DNA of 64,000 bases from JAABRU01 sp050180235 (GCA_050180235.1 JBFXEJ010000003.1:62001-126000), one strand, 5' to 3'; counted from the first letter of the stretch, positions 44,914-56,148 are shown. Notes: generated by a model not told the origin, from the sequence alone. Program-made: numbers and translations.

Positions 44914-45107
44914 CTTATTTTTGGATTTAGGTTAGAAATTATCTGTCTGTGATAATAGACCTGAACAGCAGTATTGTCAATAATGGTGGCCCTATGAATT
45001 CAGAAATGCAGGCTGTTTTTCCGGCTGGGGAAAATAAGAACGGAGTGTCGGGTTAATAGCAATTCTCCATTGATTTTATAAAATATTGTCAGTTTTTTCA
45101 ACGTTCA

Positions 45108-45196
45108 GCGTGTGCAAAAAACCGCTCCGCCTAATTTTTGCACTCCTCCGTAATGCGTGTGCAAAAACCTCTCCGCTTAATTTTTGCACTCCTCCG
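45108..45196 (+). repeat. dispersed GCAAAAA/CCGCTCCGC repeat, tandem copies 2 and 3
   Basis: Two direct copies of ~44 bp (45108-45153 and 45155-45196), each GCGTGTGCAAAAA, CC-CTCCGC, TTAATTTTTGCACTCCTCCG, with inverted ends pairing TGCAAAAA and TTTTTGCA. Related to 6804-6843. The rest of the 400-bp gap 44914-45313 shows no gene. Confidence 0.75.
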
Positions 45197-45313
45197 GATC
45201 AGTCCGGAGCAGAAGTGCATATTGTACCAGGTCAATGGCGAACCGGTATAATATCCGGCAGAGGAGAGAACTTTCGTATTTTCTGACACTCCGGATAAAA
45301 AATTTTAAACACA

Positions 45314-46219
45314 TTATCCCTTTGGCAACGCTGTTTTTTCTTTCAGGCCGTGATAACGGATCAGCCCTTCCTGCGCGACTGTGGCCACCAGTTTTCCGTC
45401 ACGGGTGAATATGCGTCCAATGGCCATGCCCCTGGCTTTTTCCGCGCTGGGGCTGGACATGGCATAAAGCAGCCATTCATCCATACGGAAGTTGCGGTGA
45501 AACCACATGGCATGATCCAGACTCGCGACCTGCATGGCGGGTTCCCAAAAAGTATGACCGTGCGGATAAAGGGAAGTTGTCACCAGATTGAAATCCGAGG
45601 CATAGAGCAGCAGATAACGGTGTGCCGCGCTGTCATCCGGCATATCTCCGCTGGTGCGGAACCAGACATATTTCTGCGGGGGCATTTTTTCCGGTTCAAA
45701 GGGATTGACCGGATTTACATGTCTGATTTCAATTGGTTTTGGGCAGAGCAGTTTTTCCCGGATTCCGGGAGGAATGCGATCCGCAAAGCGTTTTGCTGTT
45801 TCCTGTTCGGGTTCCAGACCTTCAGGCCCGGGCACATCAGGCATTTCATCCTGATGATCAAATCCGGGTTCATCTGCGTGAAAGGAAGCGGACATGGAAA
45901 AAATGGCCTGGCCTTTCTGCACGGCCACCACGCGGCGTGTTGTGAAACTTTTTCCATCCCTGATGCAGTCCACAGTATAGATAATGGGACGTGTGGGATT
46001 TCCGGGACGCATAAAATACGCATGCAGACTGTGGGCAGCCCGATCCGGTGATACGGTGCGGGACGCGGCAGACAGGGACTGCCCCAGAACCTGGCCTCCG
46101 AATACATTGCCAAAGCCCAGATCCTGACTTTGGCCCCGAAAAATATTTTCCTCAATCTTCTCCAGCTTGAGCAGCCGAAGCAGTTCTTCCAGCACACTGG
46201 CAGGTTCACATACGCACAT
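45314..46219 (-). CDS. tesB: acyl-CoA thioesterase II
   Basis: A 301-aa double-hotdog thioesterase hydrolysing acyl-CoA to free acid and CoA. Family blocks are FGGQVLGQSLSAA, SLHAYFMRPG, SLDHAMWFHR (catalytic Asp region) and VATVAQEGLIR (catalytic Gln). Length matches E. coli TesB. It stands alone on the minus strand, divergent from the kinase gene. Confidence 0.95.
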   Translation of the reverse strand: MCVCEPASVLEELLRLLKLEKIEENIFRGQSQDLGFGNVFGGQVLGQSLSAASRTVSPDRAAHSLHAYFMRPGNPTRPIIYTVDCIRDGKSFTTRRVVAVQKGQAIFSMSASFHADEPGFDHQDEMPDVPGPEGLEPEQETAKRFADRIPPGIREKLLCPKPIEIRHVNPVNPFEPEKMPPQKYVWFRTSGDMPDDSAAHRYLLLYASDFNLVTTSLYPHGHTFWEPAMQVASLDHAMWFHRNFRMDEWLLYAMSSPSAEKARGMAIGRIFTRDGKLVATVAQEGLIRYHGLKEKTALPKG

Positions 46220-46535
46220 AGTCTTTGATTCCTTAATGATTTTGTTTTTTATTTCTTTGAAACCACCCCTGATTTGATTCTGCGCTTTTGCTGTTTTCCC
46301 TCATAATAGCACAAATTATCTGCAAAATGAACAGATAATTCACTGTTCCTGATTTTCACTTTCTGCTGCTTTGTAAACATGCTGCCCCGGAAGTTTTTCC
46401 GTGTCAAAGACGTATAAACAAAAAAAATATTTATTTCTCAATAAGTTATTTTTCACAGACTATTTTGGGTTTGACATTTTTGAGGATATATTGCAAAAGA
46501 TATGCAGAAAGAAAAACAGGGGAGGTACAAAAAAA
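46220..46535. other. divergent intergenic region tesB / kinase
   Basis: About 315 bp between divergent genes. The kinase reading frame stays open to 46401, but the signal peptide and a GGGGAGG ribosome site place the start at 46536. No repeat or RNA gene is evident. Confidence 0.5.
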
Positions 46536-49500
46536 ATGAAAAAAATACAACTCATTGTTTTTATTCTTTTGGGAACCGTGATTCCGGGGATTTGCTCTGA
46601 AAATTCCGAATCCCGCGCACAGGGGCGGAACCCTGTTTTTGCACAGTTCAGGGAAATTTCCGTTGCCTGTCCGATAGCCGCTCCGCCGTATTCATACAAA
46701 GATGAAGACGGTCTGGTGAAAGGTTACGTCATTGACATCTGGCGCATGTGGTCGGAAAAGACAGGGATTAAAATCAGTTTCATGCCTGAATCATGGCAGG
46801 CAGGTATTGATATGGTCTGTTATGGAAAAGCTGATGCGTTTGCGGTTAATGTTTGTCTTGAAGATCAGAAATCGTGTTTAGATGATGTTACTCCGGTCGG
46901 GCGGGATAGCGGATATTTTTTCTGGCGAAAAAATATTTCAGGATTGAAAGGCATTGAAGATTTAAAAGGATTCAGAATCGGTGTTGCCAAAGGATCCGCG
47001 GAAGAAAGTTATCTCAGAAAACATTTGCCTGCCGCTGTTTTGGAAGTGTTTCCAAATAATCATGACATGTTTGATGCGATTAAAAAAAGGGAAATTCCGG
47101 TCTTTCTGAATACACTTCAAGATACCCTCCGGCTTTTGAAACAATACGGTTTGGAAACCGATTTCCAGTTTGATCCCCAAAACCCGCTGTACACCGTAAC
47201 CGGCTATGCAGCGGTGAAAAAAGGTGATACGGCTCTTGCAGAAGCCCTAAAACAGGGCATGGATCTGATTACTGCGGATGAAAGAGCTGCCATTGAAAGA
47301 AAATGGCTGAACAAATCGTTTGTCAAAACCGAAGATACCCTGATGATTTCATTTCCCGTCGGCTTTTCGCCCTTTATGTTTCTGAATGCCGAAGGCAGTC
47401 CGTCAGGCATGTTTGCGGATATTTGGCGGTTATGGGCGCAGAAGACCGGAAATAAAATCGAATTTCTTCCTGCCGATACATGGAAAACCGGCATTGAATA
47501 CCTGAAGAACGGCAGGGCGGATATTCATGCAGGACTTTTTTTCGCCCCGGAGCAATATGAAGGGATAGGCTTTTCTCAGCCCTTTTACGAATCAGGCGTG
47601 AGCATCTTCTTTTCCTTAACCTACGGCAAAATTTCACAGATTGCCGAGTTGTCAGGACAGAGTATCGGTGTTGTTCGGGGAACCTCTCAGGAACTGTATC
47701 TGAAAAAATACCATCCTGAAATCCGTGTTTCAGAGTTCGGTACACGGGATGAAATGATTTACGCTGCAAGAGACGGAAAAACCAAAGGCTTTATTTCCAT
47801 AACAGGATTGGCACTCTCGGATTTGTCCCGTCTGGGATTATCCGGTGAGTTTGAAAGCCTGCCGCAGGTTCTTTACACCGGTAAGTTCTGTGCGGGTGTT
47901 CTGAAACAAAATACAGAGCTGATGTCCCTTGTGAATAAAGGCTTTGATGCAATATCAGATAAAGAATTTGCTGAAATCGAAAATCGGTGGATACCTGATC
48001 CTAAAAATCGTTATTTCAAGCCGGATAAGAAAAATATCCGCCTGACTGTCAAAGAAGAATCGTGGCTCAGACAGCATAAAACCGTCCGGTTCGGTTTTGT
48101 TGAAGGGGCGGAGCCTGTTTCGTATTATGAAAATAACGAATATAAAGGACTTCATACGGATTACCTCAGACTTATCAGTGAACGCACCGGTATCCGGTTC
48201 GAATATGTTTCTGTTATTCAGGCTGAATTTGATTTGAGAGCAAAGGCATACGAATTTGATATGTTTCCGTCTTTTAATGTTCCGCAGCGCAAATCATATT
48301 CAGATTTCACAAATCCGATTATGGAAATGACGTCTGTTATCATCACAAGAAGCGATGAACAGTTTATCAGCAGTATCAGCGTGTTGAAAGGTAAAAAAAT
48401 AGCCGTTCTGAAAGGATTCGGACTCAACAAACCGCTGTTTGACAAACATCCTGAAATCAGACTTATTCAAAAGGAAACCATGTTGGAAGCACTGAAAGAG
48501 GTTTCCGATTTCAAAGCAGATGCCGCCATCTTACCAACTATATCTGCCTGCTGGCTGATTCAGAAACATCGTTTAGTCAATCTGAGAATCGCAGGAATTG
48601 CGGATCATCCGCCTGAACCATATATGTATGGAATTCGCAAAGAGTATCCCGAACTGCTCAGTATTATCAACAAAGGCATTGATTCCATTACCAAAGAAGA
48701 GCATGAGGCAATCCTGCAGAAATGGTTCACGGTTAAGGTGGAACATAAAGCAGACTGGTCTGAAATTTGGCACTGGTTTTTGGGAATCTCAGGTTTTTTT
48801 ACCGGTATTCTGTTAATATCGCTTTTATGGAATCGGCGGCTGACAAGAGAAATTGACGAGCGCAGGCGGGCTGAGGAAACACTGAAAAGCAGCGAAGAAA
48901 AATTCCGGGCAATTTTTGAAAACAGCTCTTCCGCAACAGCAATTATGGAACCGGATACCACCATATCAATGGCAAATAGCGAATTTTGCCGGATAGTCGG
49001 TTATTCAATAGATGAAATCATCGGAACGAGTTGGACACGGTTCATTCCGCCAGATGATCTCGAACGATTGAAAGAATATAACCGCCTCAGAATTATCAAT
49101 CCGAAGGACGCTCCTGAAAAATATGATTTCATGTTTTATAACAGAAACGGAGAATTAAGACATGCTTTTATGTCGCTTGCCATAATTTCCGGAATTAACC
49201 AAAAGATAGCATCATTCATTGATATCACTGATCGCAAGCAGGCGGAAGAATACCTGAAACGCAATGAAGCCCGACTGGAAAGCCTTCTGAGAATCTCACA
49301 GTACAAAACCGGAAATATCAACGAACTGCTGGATTACGCGCTGGACGAAGCCATTGCCCTGACAGGCAGCAGAATCGGATATATCTATTATTACAGTGAA
49401 GAGCGAAGGGAATTCACTCTCAACTCATGGTCAAAGGATGTGATAAAGGAATGCCGTATCACAAAACCTTACACACTTTACCATCTGGACAGAACCGGCG

Positions 49501-51426
49501 TATGGGGTGAGGCTGTCCGGCAAAGGAAATCCATTATCATCAATGATTTTCAGTCTCCGCATCCGCTGAAAAAAGGCTATCCCGAAGGCCATGCCGCCCT
49601 GCACAGATTTATGACGGTTCCGATCATAATTGAAGATAAAATTCAGGCTGTGGTAGGCGTTGCCAACAAAGCATCCTATTATGATGATTCAGATGCCCGT
49701 CAACTGATTCTGATGATGGATTCGGTATGGAATATTGCTGAACGCAGAAAAGGCGAGGAAGAACTGAAAAAAGCCAAAGCAGACGCGGAAGCCGCAAACA
49801 AAGCCAAGAGTGCATTTCTGGCCGGGATGAGCCATGAACTGCGCACGCCTCTCAACGGCATACTGGGATATGCCCAGATTCTCAAAGACGATCCCTCACT
49901 TTCGGAAGATCACGGTAAAGGATTGACCATTATTGAAAAAAGCGGAAACCATCTCCTGTCCCTGCTCAATGACATTCTGGAACTGGCCAAAGTGGAATCC
50001 GGCAAAATTGAACTGACAGAGAGCGTTTTCCATTTTCCGGACATGATCCGCACCGTGAACAGCATGATTGAAGTGAGGGCAGAGAGAAAAGGCATAAGCT
50101 ACTGTTATGAGGAAATTTCCTCAGAGGAAAAAGGAAAAATGCCTGTTTATCTGCACGGAGATGAGAAACATCTTATCCAGGTGCTGGTCAATCTGCTGGG
50201 AAATGCGGTGAAGTTCACAGAAAAAGGAAGCATCACCCTGAAAACAGAAAACAGGGGAACAGAACCGGGGAACGGTTTTGTGCTCCGTGTGCTGGGATTT
50301 GAAATCAGAGACACCGGCATTGGCATGACAGAACAGGATCTGGGAAAACTGTTCAGACCTTTTCAGCAGGTCGGGGATAAGAAATTCCATGCCGGAGGAA
50401 CCGGTCTGGGGCTGGTCATCAGCAAAACACTGGTGGAACTCATGGGCGGAAAACTTGATGTCAGCAGTCAGTACGGCTCCGGCACAGTGTTTTCTTTTGA
50501 ACTGAAACTGCGGGACGCGGAAGAGAAAAAAGAGAATCAGTTCGGAAACATCCGGAAGATTCTGGGTTACAAAGGGAAAAAGCACAGGATTCTCATTGCG
50601 GATGACAAAGAATTCAACCGTCATGTTTTCAGTGATCTGCTTTCGCCGCTGGGATTTGAAATCAGCGATGCGGAGAATGGGGAGGATGGGCTGGAAAAAG
50701 CACGGGAATTTCCGCCTGATCTCATTGTCACGGATCTGATGATGCCGGGAATGGATGGAATTGAATTCATCCGGAATATCCGGCAGTCACCGGAACTCAG
50801 ACATATTCCAGTCATAGCTTCCTCCGCAAGTGTGTATGCGCAGGATCGGCAAAACAGCCTGGCTGCCGGTGCAGATGAATTCTTGGAAAAACCCATGGAC
50901 ATCGGGATTTTCATGGAGCAGTTGCAAAGGCTGCTGCATCTGGAATGGGATTATGAGGAAAAACTGTCCGGAGATATTGCTACAGACTGCCTGCCTTCGG
51001 AAGAGGTTCTGGAAAATATTTATGTGCTGGCAACAATGGGGGGATATCGGAGGACTGAACAATGTGCTGACTCTGCTGGAAGATTCGGGACACTCATCCG
51101 GAGCATTTATGGAAAAAATGAAAAAACTGGCTGCGGAATTTGATACAGAGGCCATTGCGGAAACCGTAAAGCAGTATCTTACCACGCCTGCGGAGAATTC
51201 GGATAAAAAAGAAACAGATATTGACATTTCCGCATCACTTGCAAAACTGCCGGAAGAGTGGAGGATTGAACTGCTGAATGCAAGTCATCTGTGCAGCCCG
51301 GATCATGCTGAAAGCGCAATAAAAAAAATCCGGCACCAGGATGTGCGGCTTGCTCAGGCATTGGAAAAACTTACGGATGAGTTCCATTTCGAGATTTTGC
51401 AGAATCTGCTTGAGAAATCTTTTTGA
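46536..51426 (+). pseudogene. hybrid histidine kinase with three SBP domains, frameshifted near the 3' end
   Basis: A signal peptide (MKKIQLIVFILLGTVIPGIC) leads into three tandem periplasmic solute-binding type 3 domains (~40-250, 260-480, 495-735), a transmembrane helix (~743-767), PAS (~800-910), GAF (~930-1075), HisKA with H1100 (MSHELRTPLNG), HATPase, and a receiver with D1400 (VTDLMMPGMDG). The frame ends at 51143, but homology continues in the next frame (GDIGGLNNVLTLLEDSG to LLEKSF, 51426). One extra G in the G6 run at 51038-51043 explains this. All catalytic parts precede the shift, so the kinase is probably functional. Confidence 0.9.
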
Positions 51427-51507
51427 TTTCAGCCTGTGTCCGGAATATTTCCCACTAAGTAGGTTTCCATAAATTTTCGTGTATAAAGTTTTCAGGATGT
51501 CCGGATC

Positions 51508-51582
51508 GGGGTTTCCCACAGAGGACACAGAGGAAAAAATTATGTTTATTAGGGACGGTTCCATAAATTTTATACCCGAAAA
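51508..51582. repeat. CACAGAG unit and CCATAAATTTT hairpin
   Basis: A single TTTCCCACAGAGGACACAG unit (51508-51534) followed by the hairpin CCATAAATTTT-ATACCCG-AAAATTTATGG (51554-51582). A related CCATAAATTTTCGTGTATAA lies at 51466 and in the 36.6/38.8 kb direct repeats. Further on, GGGGGGTGT and ACACCCCCC near 51663-51698 make another hairpin. Confidence 0.7.
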
Positions 51583-51786
51583 TTTATGGAAGGTTACTTA
51601 TCCGCTCTCTAAAGGCAGGCTGTTAAGTTCTTTAAAAAATCTCCTATAAAGAGGGGACAAAGGGGGGTGTGTCCGGCAATGGGAAAAGACACCCCCCTGC
51701 CCCTCTAAAGGGGATGAGAAGGATAAAAGTATATAAATTACTAATTTATATTGATAAAAATCCAAATATCAAAAAAAGGGGAAGAT

Positions 51787-52533
51787 ATGGAAAAGTGGCG
51801 CATTCATCCCATTGTCATGGGAACCAAGGTTTTTGACAAGAGCATGATGACCTATCAGTTCAACAACGGCCTGGAATACACCATTCCCATTTACTGCTGG
51901 TATATTGAAGGCGGAGATCGGAAAATACTGGTGGATACAGGGGAAATGAATCCGGTTCAGTCTGCCGCGCGGGAAGAATCCCTGCGCGGAAAGATTTACA
52001 CCTTTGAGCAGGGGCTGGCCCGGTGGGATCTCAAACCCGAAGATATTGATATGGTCATTCACACCCATCTGCACAATGATCACTGCGAAAACGACTACAA
52101 ATGCGTGAATGCGGAAATCTGGGTGCATGAAAAGGAAATGGAGCGCATTCACAATCCCCATCCTTTGGATTACCGCTATCTGGAGGATTATATTGAAGAG
52201 GTGGAGGAAAACGGGCAGATTCGGCTTATGAACAAAGATACAGATATTCTGCCGGGCATCCGCTGCATTCATACCCCTGTGCATACTGACGGAGGCATGA
52301 CTGTTCTCATTGACACGCCTTCAGGAAAGGCTGTGATTACCGGTTTCTGTGTGATTCATCAGAATTTCAGTCCCCCGCCTGAAATCCGGGGCATGGAAAT
52401 GGAAGTGATTCCGCCCGGAACCCATGTGAATGTGTATGAGGCATATGACATTATGCTGAAGGTGCGGGATATGGCCGATATTCTCCTGCCCCTGCATGAA
52501 CCGGCATTTGCCGTGATGGATACCATTCCCTGA
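51787..52533 (+). CDS. metallo-beta-lactamase-fold hydrolase, lactonase-like
   Basis: A 248-aa protein. The metal motif HTHLHNDHCEND (H-x-H-x-D-H) is followed by further ligands in HTPVHTDGGMTV and LPLHEPAF. The overall layout resembles the N-acyl-homoserine lactonase (AiiA-like) subgroup: a lactone-opening role is plausible but unproven. ATG 51787 has GGGGAAG 4 nt upstream. Confidence 0.85.
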   Translation: MEKWRIHPIVMGTKVFDKSMMTYQFNNGLEYTIPIYCWYIEGGDRKILVDTGEMNPVQSAAREESLRGKIYTFEQGLARWDLKPEDIDMVIHTHLHNDHCENDYKCVNAEIWVHEKEMERIHNPHPLDYRYLEDYIEEVEENGQIRLMNKDTDILPGIRCIHTPVHTDGGMTVLIDTPSGKAVITGFCVIHQNFSPPPEIRGMEMEVIPPGTHVNVYEAYDIMLKVRDMADILLPLHEPAFAVMDTIP

Positions 52534-52545
52534 ATGGATTCCGGG

Positions 52546-52573
52546 TAGTGGGACTTTTGAGTACCCACTCACA
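52546..52573 (+). repeat. family B MITE end remnant
   Basis: GGTAGTGGGACTTTT matches the right terminus of the element in fic, followed closely by CCCACTC as a poor inverted partner. It looks like a decayed or partial copy just past the lactonase-like gene. Confidence 0.55.
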
Positions 52574-52585
52574 ATTTTTTTGGTA

Positions 52586-52620
52586 TTTTTCAGGGCAAAC
52601 CATGTGTTTGCCCTGAAAAA
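52586..52620 (+). terminator. hairpin terminator after lactonase-like gene
   Basis: Perfect 15-bp arms TTTTTCAGGGCAAAC (52586-52600) and GTTTGCCCTGAAAAA (52606-52620) with a 5-nt loop. A bidirectional terminator is plausible. Confidence 0.65.
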
Positions 52621-52627
52621 CAGGGTA

Positions 52628-52885
52628 AGGTGATTTCCATTAATGATTATACCGTTTTTCGTAGGGTGGGCACGGCTTTCTGTGCCCACCGTTTCAGCAG
52701 GACGGCGGGCACAAAAAGCCGTGCCCACCCTACAATGATGGTACATTTTTTGGTAGTGGGTCAAACCTGTTGATGAAACAAAAATTCATGTTGCAGAGAC
52801 AAGGCATGCCTTGTCTCTACGACGGAATCCCGGATTCAGAATCAACGGATTTGACCCACCACCCATTTTTTCATGGAAATCGCCT
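52628..52885. repeat. composite repeat: family A ends enclosing two other elements
   Basis: Outer inverted ends AGGTGATTTCC (52628-52638) and GGAAATCGCCT (52875-52885) match the family A termini. Inside are a GTAGGGTGGGCACGGCTTT inverted repeat (52661-52679 with 52715-52733) and a GGTAGTGGGTC...GACCCACCACCC element (52752-52864). The latter contains the perfect 24-bp palindrome at 52795-52818 centred on GGCATGCC. Nothing is coding. Confidence 0.7.
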
Positions 52886-52969
52886 AAGCACAGTAGCTTA
52901 GCCCTACAGTTCCCGCCTTGCTCAAGGTGAGTCAGCAGATCATCATAATTTTTTTATGAAAAGTCTATA

Positions 52970-53062
52970 CAAATATAGAGAAAATCGTTTACATAATCCA
53001 TTCATCATGCCAAAAGACAAATATAGAGAAAATCGTTTACATAATCCATTCATCATGCCAAA
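52970..53062 (+). repeat. 48-bp tandem duplication before transporter start
   Basis: CAAATATAGAGAAAATCG... is repeated exactly 48 bp later (52970 and 53018), up to CATGCCAAAA. It extends an in-frame N-terminal peptide if translation begins at 52956, but the likelier start is downstream. Confidence 0.85.
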
Positions 53063-53084
53063 ATTCACTTGGGAACAGTCACTG

Positions 53085-55973
53085 ATGGAATCTGCAGGAA
53101 ATTTTTTCAGAAAAATATTTGATATACGGGAAGGGGAGGAACTTCGGGCTTTTCTGATGTTCTCCTTTATCTTTCTGCTCATCTCCGCACTGATGATTGC
53201 CAAACCCGTTTGCAGTGCTCTGTTTCTTTCCCGGTTCGGTGCTGCCAGACTGCCATATGTCTTCATTCTGGTGGCCTTCTGCGCGGCAGGCATGTCAAAA
53301 TTCTACTCTGTGCAGATCAGACATTTTGATCTCTGCCACCTGATCCGCCGCACCCTTTACACGGCTGTATTTTCCCTGATTCTTTTCTGGGCACTGCTGT
53401 GCATGGATGTGGCAGGCGGAGCCGTGCTTTTCATTTTTTATGTGTGGACAGCCATTTTTGCGCTGGTTTCCTCTTCCCAGTTCTGGATTCTGGCCAACAG
53501 CATATTCAATCCCAGGGAAGCCCGGCGTCTGTTCGGTTTTATCGGCACGGGAGCCATTGCCGGGGGGATTTTTGGGGGATACCTGACCCGCTTCACAGCC
53601 CAGTATCTGGGAAGCGTTCATCTGCTCTGGATCTGTGCGGGATTTCTTTATACCTGCATTCCCATTGTGCGTACAATTCAGAATGCCTCCCGCAGAGATG
53701 AGGTTCTGCAGAAATTCCGCCAGGAAAAACAGATCCGTGAATCAGCGGACAGCCCTTTTCATATCATCCGCAATTCCCGGCATCTGCTTCTCACAGCAGG
53801 CATACTTGGCATTGGTGTGATCGCGGGCAGGATGGTGGAATACCAGTTCAGCGCAATTGCTGTGGCGCAGATACAGGACAGCGACAGGCTGGCCGCATTT
53901 TTCGGTTTCTGGCTGTCCAACCTCAATGCGGCTTCTCTGTTTATACAGGTAATTGCCACCCGGCGTGTGGTGACAGGACTTGGCGTGGGCGCATCACTGT
54001 TTTTTCTGCCTCTGGCCGTTTTGTCCGGCGCAGTACTGGTGCTGATTCATCCGGTGCTGTGGACAGCCATTTTTATCAAACTCTGTGACGGCAGCCTGAA
54101 AAATTCCCTTAACAAATCAGGAATCGAACTGCTGATTCTGCCTGTCCCATCGGATATAAAAAAACAGGCCAAATCTTTTATTGATGTGTTTGCCGACAGT
54201 TTTGCCACAGGCATGGGCGGTCTGATGCTGCTCCTGCTTACGGAAACCATGCAGTTCCCGGTACGTCAGGTCAGTCTGCTGATGATTCTTCTCATTGGGC
54301 TCTGGCTTTATATGGTAGTTCTGGTAAGGCGGGAATACATCCGCTCCTTCCGCATGAAACTGGCGGGACAGTCCCAGCAGAGTGAAAAACCGCGGGATTT
54401 CAGAAATCCCTGCATCATAGTGGAATGCTGCGAAATTCTGGAAAAAGGAGATGTCTCGCGTACTGTGGAGACATTGATTATGATCCGGGAAATCCGGGAT
54501 CCGCGCTTTGTTCCATTTTACCGGAAACTCATACGGCATCCGGATCCCCTTGTGAGACGGGAAGTGCTGCGCAATGTATGTTTATGCAAACAGCCTGATT
54601 TTACACAGGAAGCAATGGAGCTTGTGCATGATCCGGATCAGAAGGTGAAAACCGGGGCCATTCATTATCTGTTCCGGAATCCCGGAGAAAAGGAGAAAGC
54701 CCTGATTCGGGAATACCTGCGGCATGAGGATTACAGAATCCGGGGGGCTGCGCTTTTGTCGCTGGCATGGGAAAGCCGGGGAAACCAGAAGCTCAAAACC
54801 ATGTTTGATCTGTGCGGCATACTGAAAGAAAATCTGAGTGCCGCGTATCAGGTTCAGGATCAGGAAGAAGCCCGTTTTATCCGCATGAACTGTGCCCGTG
54901 TCATTGGTGCTGCCAATCTTCCGGATTTCCATCCCCATCTTCATATTTTTCTCAATGATCCTGACACAGATATTGTGAAAGCCGCTATCCGCGGCGCCGG
55001 GGAAACCCGCAGGAAGGATTTCATTTCTGTGATTATGCCTTTTCTGGCAAAGGAGGAATACCGGAAAGCAGCGGCACACGCTCTGAAGGATTTCGGGCCT
55101 GATATTGGGGATATACTTGCAGAATGGCTGAACAATCCCTTTGCAGACCGGAATATCCGTATCTGCATTCCGGATATTCTCGCTCAAATGGGAAAACAGA
55201 AGGCAGCAGATATTCTGAGCCTGAACATCCGTCACCCTGATCCGGCCATACGCTGTGAAGTTATAATGGCAATGAACCATATCCGGGTGCATTTTCCCTT
55301 TCTGAAATTTGATAACCGGCGTATTGTCCGCACCATACTGGAAGAGGCCAGGGAGCATCTGGATCTGCTGACTGTTCTTTACAGTCAGGTTCAGAATTCC
55401 GGAAATGCTGCCGGTAATGTCCATAAACTGTCCCCGGCAAATTCCGCAGAGTCTTATATTTCTCAATCCAATGCAGATAAGACAGACCGGGAAGATCAGC
55501 AGAATGTTCGTGAGGCGCGGCATCAACTGATCCACGCTCTGGAAAAACGGCTGGATGACAATCTGAAAAGGATATTCGGACTTCTGGGTCTCAAATATCC
55601 GCCACAGGAGATTTCCGATGTGTACCGCAACCTGCAGAGTGTGCGTGCGGATTTGCGATCCAGTGCATTGGAATTTCTGGATAATCTGCTGGAAACAGAT
55701 CTGCGCAGGGTCATCATTCCCATTATTGAGGCCGCACCCGCAGGTCTGGGTCATATTCCGGATCTGCGGGGCATGAAAATGCTCTCAGAGTATGAATCCC
55801 TGCGCGTGCTGCTGTCCGGGAAAGACAGCCGTATGCACATACGGGTACTGCGCCTGATCGCGTGTATGAAGTCAGATCGTTATATTCCACTGGCCGGAGA
55901 AATGCTGGCCTCTTCTGATCCGGATGTCCGGGAAATGGCAGGAAGTATTTTAAAAGATGCGGGTATGCTGTAA
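53085..55973 (+). CDS. Npt/MFS-like membrane protein fused to HEAT repeats
   Basis: About 962 aa. The N-terminal ~430 residues hold about 12 hydrophobic helices resembling the ATP/ADP (Npt) exchanger/MFS group (start IREGEELRAFLMFSFIFLL). The remaining ~500 residues are soluble HEAT-like repeats (DPLVRREVLRNV, DPDTDIVKAAIRGAGETRRK, DPAIRCEVIMAMNHIR). ATG 53085 has GGGAA upstream and sits just before the conserved region; in-frame ATGs at 53055 and 52956 are alternatives. HEAT-fused relatives occur in several bacteria; the transported molecule is not known. Confidence 0.8.
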   Translation: MESAGNFFRKIFDIREGEELRAFLMFSFIFLLISALMIAKPVCSALFLSRFGAARLPYVFILVAFCAAGMSKFYSVQIRHFDLCHLIRRTLYTAVFSLILFWALLCMDVAGGAVLFIFYVWTAIFALVSSSQFWILANSIFNPREARRLFGFIGTGAIAGGIFGGYLTRFTAQYLGSVHLLWICAGFLYTCIPIVRTIQNASRRDEVLQKFRQEKQIRESADSPFHIIRNSRHLLLTAGILGIGVIAGRMVEYQFSAIAVAQIQDSDRLAAFFGFWLSNLNAASLFIQVIATRRVVTGLGVGASLFFLPLAVLSGAVLVLIHPVLWTAIFIKLCDGSLKNSLNKSGIELLILPVPSDIKKQAKSFIDVFADSFATGMGGLMLLLLTETMQFPVRQVSLLMILLIGLWLYMVVLVRREYIRSFRMKLAGQSQQSEKPRDFRNPCIIVECCEILEKGDVSRTVETLIMIREIRDPRFVPFYRKLIRHPDPLVRREVLRNVCLCKQPDFTQEAMELVHDPDQKVKTGAIHYLFRNPGEKEKALIREYLRHEDYRIRGAALLSLAWESRGNQKLKTMFDLCGILKENLSAAYQVQDQEEARFIRMNCARVIGAANLPDFHPHLHIFLNDPDTDIVKAAIRGAGETRRKDFISVIMPFLAKEEYRKAAAHALKDFGPDIGDILAEWLNNPFADRNIRICIPDILAQMGKQKAADILSLNIRHPDPAIRCEVIMAMNHIRVHFPFLKFDNRRIVRTILEEAREHLDLLTVLYSQVQNSGNAAGNVHKLSPANSAESYISQSNADKTDREDQQNVREARHQLIHALEKRLDDNLKRIFGLLGLKYPPQEISDVYRNLQSVRADLRSSALEFLDNLLETDLRRVIIPIIEAAPAGLGHIPDLRGMKMLSEYESLRVLLSGKDSRMHIRVLRLIACMKSDRYIPLAGEMLASSDPDVREMAGSILKDAGML

Positions 55974-56148
55974 ATTTTTTCCTTTCCCGCATAGGAGAAT
56001 AGTTTTCCGCAGAGAACACGGCAGTGGAACTCTTTATACTGACATTGAGCAGGCCCCTGCAAGCAAGTATACCTGTATTACAGATCATGAGAACAGGCTG
56101 GAAGCCTGTTCTGATTTATTTAAATGAGAACATCATAAAGGAGACAAA

